Positions 22,193 through 31,081 of a stretch of DNA of 61,547 bases are shown one piece after another. Every line of letters begins with the position of its first letter. The first letter of the stretch is position 1. The stretch covers positions 1 to 61,547 of the forward strand of contig JBKPDF010000021.1 of assembly GCA_046727735.1 (NCBI GenBank), read 5' to 3'. This DNA is from AP-16 sp046727735. Its GTDB lineage: Bacteria > Pseudomonadota > Alphaproteobacteria > Rhizobiales > Xanthobacteraceae. The position numbers and the translations under genes were made by a program. The notes beneath the pieces were generated by a model that ran no database searches, was not told the DNA's origin, and saw only the letters and a program-made list of their open reading frames with translations.

Positions 22193-24559
22193 TTTCGCCC
22201 GAAGCCTGGCGGCGAGCTCCTCGAATGCGCCGGCGAGCGGATGGAACGTGAAACGCACCCGGTGGTGACCCGGCGTCAGCGGCACTGCGCGGAACAGCAC
22301 GTCGGCTTTGAGGATCGGCACGTCCTCGCCGTCGACCTCGGCGCGCCACCACGGATGCCAGACATCGGTCAGCAGCAGAACGCCGCCCGCCGGTGTTTCC
22401 GTGTCGACGATCACCTCGGTGTTTTCGTATGCCACGATCCGGGCGCTGCCCGGATTCGCCGAAGCGGGTGCCGGGAGCGCGGGTGGCGGCCGCTCCAGCA
22501 GCACCGTCCGGCCCGGGTCGACGTCAGGCCAGCCGGTGCGCATCAGCTCTGCGAAGTCTGCGAGCCGCCAATCGGTAAGCACCATTGCCCGCGGCAGCGC
22601 GCGCGGGTTCTCGTACAGATAGGCCTCGCGGGTGCGACCCAGGAAAACGAGATCGCCAGGCTTTGACGCGGTGTCGATCTGCTCGACCGGAACCCCGGTC
22701 GCGATCACGCGCACGCCGAACAGATCCGCGAACGGCGAGTGATACGATGGATAGAGCGGAGAGAAGCGCCGCTGTTCGGCGGTCGCGACGGTGTCTCCGA
22801 CCCCGGTCGCCTGCTTGAAATCTCGGAATCGCAACGGGTTCTGGCCGAACACATGATCGAAGCCATGGACGAGCGCGAGATTGGGCCAGTGATAGCTGAT
22901 GCCCACGAGCTCGACCCGATCCCGATGACCGGGCGCCGCGGCGGCGCGCAGCCGCGACTTGATCAGCGCGACCGTGTCGTTCGCGGTGTCCGGCCGCAGC
23001 GCGTCGTAGAACGACGCCGGCAGCCCGGTCGAAATGTTCGGCGCATTGTTCCAGCCGAGATCGGCGGCGACCGTCAGACTCAGGACCGATGCGGCCGCGA
23101 ACGGCATGCCGCGAAGGCGCCGTGAAAGAGCGAGCGCGGCGATCGCCAGCACGGCCCAGCCGATGCCGATCAGGATGGGCGCGATTGCCGCTTCGAGCTT
23201 CCCGATCCAGACCGCGACGCCGGCCGCGCTTCCCAGGATCACGGCAGCGAACAGGAATCCTACGAGTGCCTCGCGCCGGCGCGCGGGCGGGGCATCGGCC
23301 GGCTGCGCCAGAAACCGCTTAACGAGATCGCCGCTGAGGATGGCCAGCAGCGTGCCGATCAGGAACGTGGCGTCCGCCGGCCGGCGGTAGAAGGAGACTC
23401 CCGGCAGCAGCTCGTAAAAGGCGCGGTAGGCCGGCGTGTAGCGACCGAGCGCATAGAGCAGCGCGAGCGCGAGCGCGAGGGCAAAGAACCGGATCTCGCG
23501 CTCCCGCGAGTAGCCGCGGATCAATCCGATGCCGAGAAGGACGACCGGAACGGCGCCGACATAGAGCTCACCCATGTTCTGGGCGAGGTTCAGATCGCTC
23601 GGGCCCCAAACGGAGCTCGGCGGGCCCCAGAAACCGATCTGCGGACTGTTGGTCGCGAAGAGATCGGAAAACGCCAGGGTGAGCAAATGCGCGGGATGCA
23701 ACGAGCCGCGCACGGCGACCGCATAGGCGATTTCCGGCCGGTTGGAATCGGCGGCAAGCAGCGCCGTCAGCAGCACCGGCACCCCGGCGACGATCGCGCC
23801 GGCCAGGGCCACGCCGGCGAGCGGTGCGACGCTCGCCCGGATCCGGGAAAACCCACCGGACATCCAATCGGCGAGCACGACGCCCGCCAGGAGGTACAAG
23901 CCGAGCAGCGCGACCTGATCGCGCCCCGTCGCCATCAGGCCGGCCGCGAGCCCCGCCGCAAGCCCGAGCCGCAAAGAAGCCCGATCGAGCGCGCGCCTGA
24001 GCAGCCACAGTGCGAACGGCAGGTAGCACAGGCTGAGAATCTCGCTCGTATGCTGAATGCGCGCCGCCGCCGAGCATCCGGACGTAAACGTCAGCGCCGC
24101 AACCAGCGCGCCGGCCGAGCCCCAGCCGCGATCGCGGGCATAGAGGATCAATCCGCAACCGCCGAGGAACAGCGCGAAGAACGTGACGGCGTCGACCGAG
24201 CGGAACTGCATCGCGGGATCGACAAAGGCCAGCAGCCAGTGCAGCGGCGAAAACAGCATCGACTGCGGATCGGCGATCTGCGGCCAGCCGGCGAACACGT
24301 TCGGGGTCCACAGCGGCGATTGGCCCTCCGCCAGCGATTTCGCCAGAAACTGCAACTGCGGCTGAAACTGCGCCTTGGCGTCCCACGGGATCGTCACCGC
24401 GCCCGAAAGCCACGGCGCGGAAAGGGCGAGGAACGCTGCCGTGTACAAGGCGAGCGTCGAAGCGAGCGGGAACCGCCCGACAAGTTGCGCACGGACGAAC
24501 GGCGCCGCTGGCGCGCGAGCGTATACGCCGACCGCGGCTTTCCCGGCCTCGACGCTCAT
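22172..24559 (-). CDS. YfhO-family large membrane protein
   Basis: The 795-residue protein has a long series of membrane segments and the opening pattern of YfhO/glycosyltransferase-C proteins (VTIPWDAKAQFQPQLQFLA, SPLWTPNVFAGWPQIADPQ). The C-terminal third is a soluble domain typical of YfhO: VLTDWRLADFAEL, VLLLTDVWHPWWRAEVDGE and VPLTPGHHRVRFTFHP. Family members take part in lipoteichoic-acid or other envelope-glycan glycosylation in Gram-positives; the role in this cell is unknown. Its start overlaps the upstream 525-residue membrane protein by ATGA (24556-24559). The 3' end lies in direct repeat 2B. Confidence 0.85.
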   Translation of the reverse strand: MSVEAGKAAVGVYARAPAAPFVRAQLVGRFPLASTLALYTAAFLALSAPWLSGAVTIPWDAKAQFQPQLQFLAKSLAEGQSPLWTPNVFAGWPQIADPQSMLFSPLHWLLAFVDPAMQFRSVDAVTFFALFLGGCGLILYARDRGWGSAGALVAALTFTSGCSAAARIQHTSEILSLCYLPFALWLLRRALDRASLRLGLAAGLAAGLMATGRDQVALLGLYLLAGVVLADWMSGGFSRIRASVAPLAGVALAGAIVAGVPVLLTALLAADSNRPEIAYAVAVRGSLHPAHLLTLAFSDLFATNSPQIGFWGPPSSVWGPSDLNLAQNMGELYVGAVPVVLLGIGLIRGYSREREIRFFALALALALLYALGRYTPAYRAFYELLPGVSFYRRPADATFLIGTLLAILSGDLVKRFLAQPADAPPARRREALVGFLFAAVILGSAAGVAVWIGKLEAAIAPILIGIGWAVLAIAALALSRRLRGMPFAAASVLSLTVAADLGWNNAPNISTGLPASFYDALRPDTANDTVALIKSRLRAAAAPGHRDRVELVGISYHWPNLALVHGFDHVFGQNPLRFRDFKQATGVGDTVATAEQRRFSPLYPSYHSPFADLFGVRVIATGVPVEQIDTASKPGDLVFLGRTREAYLYENPRALPRAMVLTDWRLADFAELMRTGWPDVDPGRTVLLERPPPALPAPASANPGSARIVAYENTEVIVDTETPAGGVLLLTDVWHPWWRAEVDGEDVPILKADVLFRAVPLTPGHHRVRFTFHPLAGAFEELAARLRAKFTAAPR

Positions 24560-26133
24560 CGCCGGCCTACGGCGGTGCGCTCCTTGTTCACCCGATAGAG
24601 CTGGAAGCGCTCGCCTTCGTGCACCAGCGTCAGCAAATCCGGCAGCGGGTTGGGCGTGTCTTCATCGGTGAACAGCACGTAGACGTAATCGAACCGGCTC
24701 GGCCACAGTTCCCAATATGTCTGCCTCTCGTGGTGCTGGGTCGCGAGCACGAGCTGGTCGAGCGCGGGCGGCGTGCCGTCCTCGGTATCGACCTGGTTCG
24801 CGTATTGCGCGCGCACGTGCATGATTTGCTTGCCCGGAACCGTGAACGCGGTCGTGACGAGGGCGGATCGCTCGATCATGGCCAGGCAGGCGGCGTGCAC
24901 GAGATTGGCATCGCGCACGTCCTCGCCGGCGGAGCGGTCCGCATAGGCGACCAGCACCGTGGATCCGCGCTTGATGCGCTTGACGGAGTCCCGGAACTCC
25001 AGGGTCTCGCGCGACAGTTCCGCCCAATTCACGTCGACCTCGATCACGCGCACCACCAGCAGCACCAGCAGCAGCGCCAGAAATCCGCGGCGAACCAGCC
25101 GATGGTGCAGGTCGAGATGCGCGCACGCGAGAACCATGAAGGCCGCTGCGATCGGCAGCCGCTGGTCGGCCATGTAGGTCGCGAATACCACGCGCGGCAT
25201 CGCCAGATACACGATGCCGGCGATCGCCAGCAGCAGCCAGCCGACCGCGTGCAGACGCAGCAGCCGGCGCCGCGCCGCCCAGCCGATGGCGAGCGCCGCA
25301 ATCGCGGTGAGCAGGAAGGCGACGATGTCGGAATAGACCTCGATGATGTAGATCAGTCCGTCGATCTTGCCCTGCTGGTCCCAATAGTTCTCGCCGGCGA
25401 GCTGCCAAGTAGGGCTCGCGAGCAGCAGCGGCACGACCGGAACGAACGGCAGCCCGGTGGCGAGGAAATCCACGATGCGCGGCGTCCACGGCCGCTCTCG
25501 CGATTCCCACACCCGGTGCAGCTCGATCGCGAACAGGCCCATCCCGTAGAGCGCCACCACGAACAAGTGGCAGACGAACAGCACCAGCACGAACAGCGCC
25601 GAAACCGCGAGCCGCAGCGGCCATGCGCGCTCGCGCAGCCATACCCAAGCGGCGAGCGCCCACAGCACGAGGCCGAGGCCGAACATGTAGTTCATCACGC
25701 CGACGAGAAAAACGTGGTTGTAGAGCAGCGGGAAGGCGATGAGGGGGAGCACCGACCACGCGCCGAACAGCGCGCGGTTGAGCGCCAGCGTGCCCGACAC
25801 GATCAGCACGAACGTCGCGACCGTGAATACCTGGCCGGCGTGATAGATGCTCATGAAACGCACCAGGCGGGGGATCACCAGATCCATCACCAGGTTGGGA
25901 ATGATCTGCCAGTCGATCTCGTAGAAGCGCGACAGATCGGGGTCACCGCCGATGCTGGCGATGACGTGCATGCGGGCAAGGTGGTTGACGTAATCGGTGA
26001 GCGGGGGCAGCGGATGGGTGATGACGGGAATCGACCCGACCAGGGCGAACAGCGCGAACAGCACCGCCGTCTGCGGGGCGGAGAAGTCGGTGGACCGCCG
26101 CAGCGGCCGGGTATACACGTCGAAGGAACGCAT
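24556..26133 (-). CDS. Polytopic membrane protein, possible GT-C-like partner of YfhO
   Basis: The 525-residue protein has about ten hydrophobic segments (for example TAVLFALFALVGSIPVI, VLPLIAFPLLYNHVFLVGV, LLAIAGIVYLAMP). A soluble C-terminal portion of about 130 residues follows (WAELSRETLEFRDSVKRI, YWELWPSRFDYVYVLF, and the ending VNKERTAVGRR). The first loop contains PPLTDYVNHLARMHV, an acidic/His loop like those of lipid-dependent glycosyltransferases. The specific family is not certain. It is translationally coupled to the YfhO-like gene, so the two probably act together on an envelope glycan. Confidence 0.7.
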   Translation of the reverse strand: MRSFDVYTRPLRRSTDFSAPQTAVLFALFALVGSIPVITHPLPPLTDYVNHLARMHVIASIGGDPDLSRFYEIDWQIIPNLVMDLVIPRLVRFMSIYHAGQVFTVATFVLIVSGTLALNRALFGAWSVLPLIAFPLLYNHVFLVGVMNYMFGLGLVLWALAAWVWLRERAWPLRLAVSALFVLVLFVCHLFVVALYGMGLFAIELHRVWESRERPWTPRIVDFLATGLPFVPVVPLLLASPTWQLAGENYWDQQGKIDGLIYIIEVYSDIVAFLLTAIAALAIGWAARRRLLRLHAVGWLLLAIAGIVYLAMPRVVFATYMADQRLPIAAAFMVLACAHLDLHHRLVRRGFLALLLVLLVVRVIEVDVNWAELSRETLEFRDSVKRIKRGSTVLVAYADRSAGEDVRDANLVHAACLAMIERSALVTTAFTVPGKQIMHVRAQYANQVDTEDGTPPALDQLVLATQHHERQTYWELWPSRFDYVYVLFTDEDTPNPLPDLLTLVHEGERFQLYRVNKERTAVGRR

Positions 26134-26430
26134 GGACCTGTGGTCGAGGACGCTGCGGGTCAGGCGACTTTGTCAGAATCGCCTGAACATACGATGAATG
26201 CCGGCTGGGGCTGCGGTTGCGGGCGGGATCTCAACAAGGTTCGGTTAACACGTTGTAGAGGATCAGGGGCTCCTGTCCCAGGGATTTATGGATTTTTTCG
26301 GGTCGCCGCGCCCGATTCGAGTCGTCGGCGGTTCTTGAGCGCTGCGGCGGTGCGCCGCTCGGCCGGTGACGTAGCCTGATCGCTTTCTGCGCATGCCCGT
26401 GCCGCCGGCCGCGGACCCCGGAGAGACGCG
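26134..26430. other. Divergent intergenic region
   Basis: This 297 bp region lies between the divergent membrane-protein and rhomboid genes and must hold both promoters. I see no clear -35/-10 pairs, no palindrome longer than 10 bp and no convincing small ORF. Confidence 0.5.
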
Positions 26431-27195
26431 TTGTTTCCGTTCATCGATACCGCTCCCCGGGCTGCCCGACCGTTGATCACGCTCGCGCTGATCGCTGCGA
26501 ACACCCTGGTGTTCCTGTGGATGCTCGGCCTGCCGCCCCGCACCCTGCAATCGGTGCTGGTGCATGCGGCGTTGATCCCGGCCCGCTACACGGAGCCCGA
26601 CCTCGCGCGGGCCGCGGGGCTCGACCCGACGAATTTCTGGCCGCTCTTGACCAACGCCTTCCTGCACGGCGGCTGGCTGCATCTGATCAGCAACATGTGG
26701 TTCCTATGGATTTTCGGGCCGGCCATGGAAGCACGCTTCACGCGCGCGGGGTTCGTGGTGCTCTACATGGCCGGCGCGCTGGCGGCGAGCGCGGTGCATC
26801 TTGCGACCCATCCGGATTCGACCGAGCCGGTGCTCGGGGCTTCCGGGGCGATCGCGGCGGTGATCGGCGCCTACGCGGTGACCTATCCGGTCGCGCGGGT
26901 GATCACCATCATTCTCCTGGTTTTCATTCCGCTGTTCGTGCCGATTCCGGCGGTGCTGTTCGCGCTCATCTGGTTCGCGTTGCAGCTGTTCCAGGGCAGC
27001 ATCGAGCTCATGACGCCGAATCTCGCGGGCGGCGTCGCCTGGTGGGCGCATATCGGCGGCTTCGCGTTCGGGGCGCTGTTCGCCTTTCTGGTCACGAGTT
27101 TCGCCGGCCCGCCGCGGATGGCGACCAGAACCTGGACGCCGCGGCGCTCCTGGCGCGTGCCCGACGTGCGCAGGCGCGATTGGGATCGGCTGTGA
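26431..27195 (+). CDS. Rhomboid-family intramembrane serine protease
   Basis: The 254-residue protein starts at TTG 26431 after GGAGAG. Six membrane segments carry the rhomboid signatures: FLHGGWLHLISNMWFLWIFG (the HxxxN segment), VLGASGAIAAVIGAY with the catalytic serine in GASG, and WWAHIGGFAFGALFAF with the catalytic histidine. The C-terminus is a short cytoplasmic basic tail ending RRRDWDRL. It cleaves transmembrane substrates; the substrate here is unknown. A hairpin at 27196-27279 separates it from convergent HdeD. Confidence 0.92.
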   Translation: MFPFIDTAPRAARPLITLALIAANTLVFLWMLGLPPRTLQSVLVHAALIPARYTEPDLARAAGLDPTNFWPLLTNAFLHGGWLHLISNMWFLWIFGPAMEARFTRAGFVVLYMAGALAASAVHLATHPDSTEPVLGASGAIAAVIGAYAVTYPVARVITIILLVFIPLFVPIPAVLFALIWFALQLFQGSIELMTPNLAGGVAWWAHIGGFAFGALFAFLVTSFAGPPRMATRTWTPRRSWRVPDVRRRDWDRL

Positions 27196-27279
27196 GGCGG
27201 AGGACAGACGACAGAGGACGGATAATGGGGGAACGCCGATCTCTTCGGCAACCGGTCCCGTCGTCGGTCCTCCGTCGCC
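27196..27279. terminator. Inverted repeat between rhomboid and HdeD genes
   Basis: GGCGGAGGACAGACGAC (27196-27212) pairs imperfectly with GTCGTCGGTCCTCCGTCGCC (27260-27279). Placed between converging genes, it looks like a shared terminator derived from a dispersed repeat. Confidence 0.5.
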
Positions 27280-27283
27280 TGGC

Positions 27284-27847
27284 TCAAGCGTGTGCGCGTA
27301 GTGCGAAACCCAGCACCAGCCAGAACAGCCCGAACATCAATAGATCGACGCCGAGGCAGATGCCGAGCACGAGCAGCCCGCTCACCGGCCAGCCGGCCAA
27401 AATGATGAGCCCGGTAAGCACCGCGATGACGCCGGACAGCACCAGCGGCCAGCCGCCGAGCGGCCAAGTGCGGTAGGCGAGCACGAAGCGAAAGATACCG
27501 GACACGAGCAGCATCGCGGCGATGAACAAGGTGAGCGCCGCCGAAGTCGCCAGCGGGTTCGCCATCAGCCACAACCCGCCGAGCACGTAGAGAATCCCGA
27601 CGATCAGGCTGAGCGCGAAGCCGCCCCAGCCGCGCTCCCAGAACGCGTGCACGATCTGGAAGGCGCCGCCGACGGTGAGCGCCGCGCCGAAGAAGATCGC
27701 GCTGACGATCGTGGCGGCGATCAGGTGCCCGAACACGAAAGCAGCCATAAACAGAAACAAAACACCGAGCAGCGCATAAACCCACCAGCGCTCGGCAGCT
27801 GCGCCGTGAGTATCGTCGCGACCGGCAACAAGGCCGTGAGAGGTCAC
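27284..27847 (-). CDS. HdeD-family membrane protein (DUF308)
   Basis: This encodes 187 residues from GTG 27847, chosen because GGAGG lies just upstream; the longer frame from 27928 lacks a good site. Six membrane segments form two repeats of the DUF308 unit: WWVYALLGVLFLFMAAFVF, ALTVGGAFQIVHAFWERGWG, WLMANPLATSAALTLFIAA and LVSGIFRFVLAYR. HdeD of E. coli supports acid resistance at high cell density; most alphaproteobacterial members have no assigned role. Confidence 0.85.
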   Translation of the reverse strand: MTSHGLVAGRDDTHGAAAERWWVYALLGVLFLFMAAFVFGHLIAATIVSAIFFGAALTVGGAFQIVHAFWERGWGGFALSLIVGILYVLGGLWLMANPLATSAALTLFIAAMLLVSGIFRFVLAYRTWPLGGWPLVLSGVIAVLTGLIILAGWPVSGLLVLGICLGVDLLMFGLFWLVLGFALRAHA

Positions 27848-27989
27848 GTCCGCCTCCTGCGTTGAGAGAGCAGCCAGCATATCGCGTGGCTGCGCACCCG
27901 AAAAGGCTGATGGCCGATGCGAGCGCAACGGCGAAGTTCCCGGACGGCAGCGGATTGCCGGGAGAGGCCGGCAAATCGGCCGGCCAATT

Positions 27990-29300
27990 TCATGCGGGTT
28001 TACTTGGCCGCGCGCCGACCGTAGCGATCAATCCCCGGCGTTGCAGAAAGCCGAGCAGCTCCATCACGTCCCGCACGATCTTGCGCCGCGGCGTCTGCGG
28101 AAACGCCGCCGCGAACAGCGCGATCAGCTCTGCGGCGCTCTTGGGTTCGCGGAGCGCGCGCCAAGCGGCTGAGGCCACGCGGTCGAGGTGGTGGATCGTT
28201 TTGGGGCCCGGCGCCGCCACGAAGATTTCGCCGCCGACCTCGCGGGTCTCCACGCCCGGCGCGCGGCGAAAGCGGCACGCGGGGTCAAGATCTTGACTCG
28301 GCGTCGCGCGCGGTTCCCCCGTCGACCGGCGGCTTTTGTCGGTGATTTTCCGCCTCGTCGCGACAGGCGGCTCGTGCTCGAACCTGTTTTCGATCAGGCG
28401 CACCGCGCTCCCCAAAGGGCCGTAATGCAGGCGGTAGCACGCCGCGCGCTCGACGAGCCGCATCAGCCGGTCGAGCAATTGAACCGGAGGGACCTGCCGG
28501 GCAAAATTCTGCAGCAGGATCTCCATGAGCATCTCGCTCTTGCCGACGGGCTCGAGCTTGGTGCCGCCATCCCCGCGCTGCAGCAGCACGAACGCCGTGA
28601 TCGGAGCAGCAGTGCCGAGCGGAGCGATTTCGCCCCTGCCGAGCCGCACGTAAGTCCAGCGCCGATCGGACGGGCCGGCGCGCTGGCGTACAAAACGAAG
28701 CAGCTGCGCGCCGAGCGCCGAGGGCAGCGGCTTGCGCAACCGCGGCGCGATGCCGAACGCCGCGCCGCGATCGCGCCCCGGCTCGATCGCCACCACGTCG
28801 TCGCCGAACACCGTGTGGCCGCGAGCCGCAAGGGCGACGCACATCGTGCTCTTGCCTGCCCGTTGCACCGACGGGAAGCAGACCAGGCCGCGGCCGATTC
28901 GCACCGCCGCGCCGTGCAGGCACAGGTGCGTGGCATTCGCTTTCAGGAACCAGTCGAACAGCACGTCGTGGATATCGCAGACGGCCTGCATGGCGGAGGT
29001 CGGCGGGTGCGCGTCCCACAGCTCCGGCTTGGGCAGGCGGTGCGACGTCCAAGCGAATCCGGTGCGCGTTTTTTTTATCTGCGCGTCCGCGCGCCGCGCC
29101 GCGGCAGACGGGAGCCGCCGCAACTCCCAGCCGGTCAGGATCGCTTCGAGGCCCGCCGCCACTTCCGGGCAATCGAGAAACGCGATGGTCCAGCCGAAGG
29201 CGCCGAGCGCGCGCACGACCGTGCGATCGGGATCGATCGTGCGCCGGTCCGCGCCCCGACGCGTGCGTACGCGCGCGGGCCCGTGCGTGAGCTCGGCCAT
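27990..29300 (-). CDS. HPr-kinase-related protein fused to a PqqD-type peptide-binding domain
   Basis: Of 436 residues, the first ~330 resemble HprK-related kinases: LCLHGAAVRIGRGLVCFPS leads into the P-loop SVQRAGKST near 145-153, then GHTVFGDDVVAIEPG as the kinase acidic motif and LRKPLPSALGAQLLRF. The P-loop is a variant of GxxxxGKS. Residues ~350-430 are a PqqD domain: VETREVGGEIFVAAPG, TIHHLDRVASAAWRAL and IVRDVMELLGFLQRRGLI. PqqD-type domains (RiPP recognition elements) grip precursor peptides. A peptide-directed kinase is therefore plausible but unproven. A small Tat-signal protein lies 83 bp upstream on the same strand. Confidence 0.8.
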   Translation of the reverse strand: MAELTHGPARVRTRRGADRRTIDPDRTVVRALGAFGWTIAFLDCPEVAAGLEAILTGWELRRLPSAAARRADAQIKKTRTGFAWTSHRLPKPELWDAHPPTSAMQAVCDIHDVLFDWFLKANATHLCLHGAAVRIGRGLVCFPSVQRAGKSTMCVALAARGHTVFGDDVVAIEPGRDRGAAFGIAPRLRKPLPSALGAQLLRFVRQRAGPSDRRWTYVRLGRGEIAPLGTAAPITAFVLLQRGDGGTKLEPVGKSEMLMEILLQNFARQVPPVQLLDRLMRLVERAACYRLHYGPLGSAVRLIENRFEHEPPVATRRKITDKSRRSTGEPRATPSQDLDPACRFRRAPGVETREVGGEIFVAAPGPKTIHHLDRVASAAWRALREPKSAAELIALFAAAFPQTPRRKIVRDVMELLGFLQRRGLIATVGARPSKPA

Positions 29301-29383
29301 GCCGGCCAGAATAGCGGAAGAACGCGGCGCAAGCGGCGGCTCGGGGCCGGCGAACTCACCTGCCCCGAGCGCGCGTCAAAACC

Positions 29384-29635
29384 TCAATATCGGCGTTCGG
29401 TGCGCCGCCGCGTCCGTCTGCGATAACGCCAGTCGCTCCGATGCCTGCGCTTGTACCACCACCAGGGATGCGAGCGCCGCCGCCGGCTCCTGTGCACAAC
29501 GACAGCACCGGCCTCCGCATCGGATACGGTCAATACTGTCGGGACGGCATAAGCTGCTGCGGCCGCCAAGCCGAGAATGGAGAGCGCCCGTCGGCGCGAC
29601 ATCCTCTTGGCTTCGGCCTTGTCTGCTTCACGCAT
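29384..29635 (-). CDS. Small Tat-signal protein with an Arg/Trp/Tyr-rich mature part
   Basis: The 83-residue protein follows GAGGAG at good spacing. The N-terminus MREADKAEAKRMSRRRALSI continues LGLAAAAAYAVPTVLTVSDA, a twin-arginine-type signal with cleavage near AEA. The mature part of about 40 residues is extremely basic and aromatic (HRSRRRRSHPWWWYKRRH, then repeated RRRTRRR). Small Tat proteins with basic tails are common in Hyphomicrobiales and their function is unknown to me. Lying just upstream of the HprK-PqqD fusion in the same direction, it is the natural candidate substrate, but that is inference. Confidence 0.75.
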   Translation of the reverse strand: MREADKAEAKRMSRRRALSILGLAAAAAYAVPTVLTVSDAEAGAVVVHRSRRRRSHPWWWYKRRHRSDWRYRRRTRRRTERRY

Positions 29636-29780
29636 TTCAATCTCCTCGAAACAGGCGAGCCCGGCCGGAATCCGCCCCGATTTTCCAGCATTGCTCCGAA
29701 GTTAGTAGCTTAGAGTCGCGTCCCTGAATGCGTGCTGAACGCCTCAAGTTCCTTCTCGGAGATTGGCTTTCGGCGCCGCG

Positions 29781-30959
29781 TTAGGGCACCTGCTCGACTA
29801 ACAGTCGGCGTGCGGGCAGCAAGCAGGCGCCGCCGAGCGCCGCCGCAAGCGCCATGGCCCCATAAGCACCGGAACCGAGATCCGCGTAGAGCGCGCCGGA
29901 GAGCGCCATGGCTCCCGCCATCACCAGGGCGAGCGCGGTCGCGAAATCGCCCTGTGCGGCGGCGAATTGCCGGTCGGGCGCGATGCGCGCCAACAGCTGG
30001 ATCGACCCGAGATGGGTGGCGCCGAACGAGAACGCGTGCAGCAATTGCAGCAGCGGCAAAAGCGCGAGCGGCGGATCGAAGCTCATGATGCCCCAGCGCA
30101 CAAACGCGCCGCACGCGCCGAGGCCGACGAGGCCGAGCGCGCCGACGGCCCGTTGCACGCGCGCCGAGATCGCGAACAAGACGATCTCGGCCGCGACCGC
30201 GAGCCCCCATAGCCCGCCGATGACGGTCGCATCGAGGCCCTTGGCTTTCCAGTCGACGACGGAGAAGCCGTAATAGACTGCATGGCTCGCTTGGATGAGG
30301 CTCGCCGCGGCCGTGATCGCCCAGAACGTGGGCGCGACCCAGAGCTTTCGATCCGGCGCGGCGAGCGGTTGCGCGGCGGGAAGTTCGGCAATCGGCCGCA
30401 GCCCGAGCGAGGCCGCCGTCACGACCGCGAGCGTGGCGATGAGGATCCAAACGATATGGATTGGCGCGATGCGGTCGATCACGAATCCGGCACCGAGATT
30501 GGCCGCGACGAATGCCACCGAGCCCCACAGCCGCACCGGGCCGTAAGCGCGGCCGCGCGACGCGAGCCCGCGCAGCGCATAAGCGTCGACGAGCGGCATG
30601 CCGGGCGCGAGCGCGAGCGATGCGAGCGCGACCGCGAGCAGGATCGGAACGAAGCCCACTGCCTGGCTCAGCAGCAGATACGCCAGGGTCGAGCCGATCG
30701 AAGTCGCGATCAGAACCCCGCGAAATGCGCTCCGGCGATCGGCGACGCGCGCAACGAGCGGCACCGATACCGGCCGCATGAGCATCGGGATCGCGAGCAC
30801 GATGCCGATCGCGCGGGAATCGAGTCCCTTGGCCTCGAGCCAGGCCGGAAAAAACGGCATCGCGATCCCGGTGAAGACGAAGAGCGCCGCGTAGAATGCG
30901 GCAAGCCGCCCGGAAAAGCCGTCGCTTCGGCGCCCGCGATTGTCGAAAGTCGCAGCCAT
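29781..30959 (-). CDS. Major facilitator superfamily transporter (MFS_1-like)
   Basis: This encodes 392 residues from ATG 30959 (MAATFDNRGRRSDGFSGRLA); the longer frame upstream is an uncertain extension. Twelve membrane segments are visible, with the LacY-like/MFS_1_like pattern FYAALFVFTGIAMPFFPAWL, ARVADRRSAFRGVLIA at the loop 2-3 motif, GRAYGPVRLWGSVAFVAANL and LHAFSFGATHLGSIQLLA. The family imports sugars or small solutes or acts as a 3-phenylpropionate-type permease. It is divergent from glucokinase, so a sugar is a reasonable guess. Confidence 0.85.
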   Translation of the reverse strand: MAATFDNRGRRSDGFSGRLAAFYAALFVFTGIAMPFFPAWLEAKGLDSRAIGIVLAIPMLMRPVSVPLVARVADRRSAFRGVLIATSIGSTLAYLLLSQAVGFVPILLAVALASLALAPGMPLVDAYALRGLASRGRAYGPVRLWGSVAFVAANLGAGFVIDRIAPIHIVWILIATLAVVTAASLGLRPIAELPAAQPLAAPDRKLWVAPTFWAITAAASLIQASHAVYYGFSVVDWKAKGLDATVIGGLWGLAVAAEIVLFAISARVQRAVGALGLVGLGACGAFVRWGIMSFDPPLALLPLLQLLHAFSFGATHLGSIQLLARIAPDRQFAAAQGDFATALALVMAGAMALSGALYADLGSGAYGAMALAAALGGACLLPARRLLVEQVP

Positions 30960-31081
30960 GAAGCACGCGAGGTCCGTTCGATTGGGCTCGCGAATGTGCC
31001 ATGCTGGCGCATTCCGTGATACTTCCCCGGGCGCGGTCGGGTGACGAGATCGCTCCTGGCCGGCAGCCGGAATGCGAGGCG

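Noticed and set aside
26193..26379. Possible 61-residue plus-strand ORF (MNAGWGCGCG...) in the divergent gap
   Set aside because: No ribosome-binding site and basic, low-complexity composition. It likely forms part of the promoter region of the rhomboid gene.
29710..29780. Short minus-strand string ending SEKELEAFSTHSGTRL before the MFS gene stop
   Set aside because: It is only about 20 codons with no start or ribosome-binding site, and cannot be told from chance read-through of the repeat-like region.
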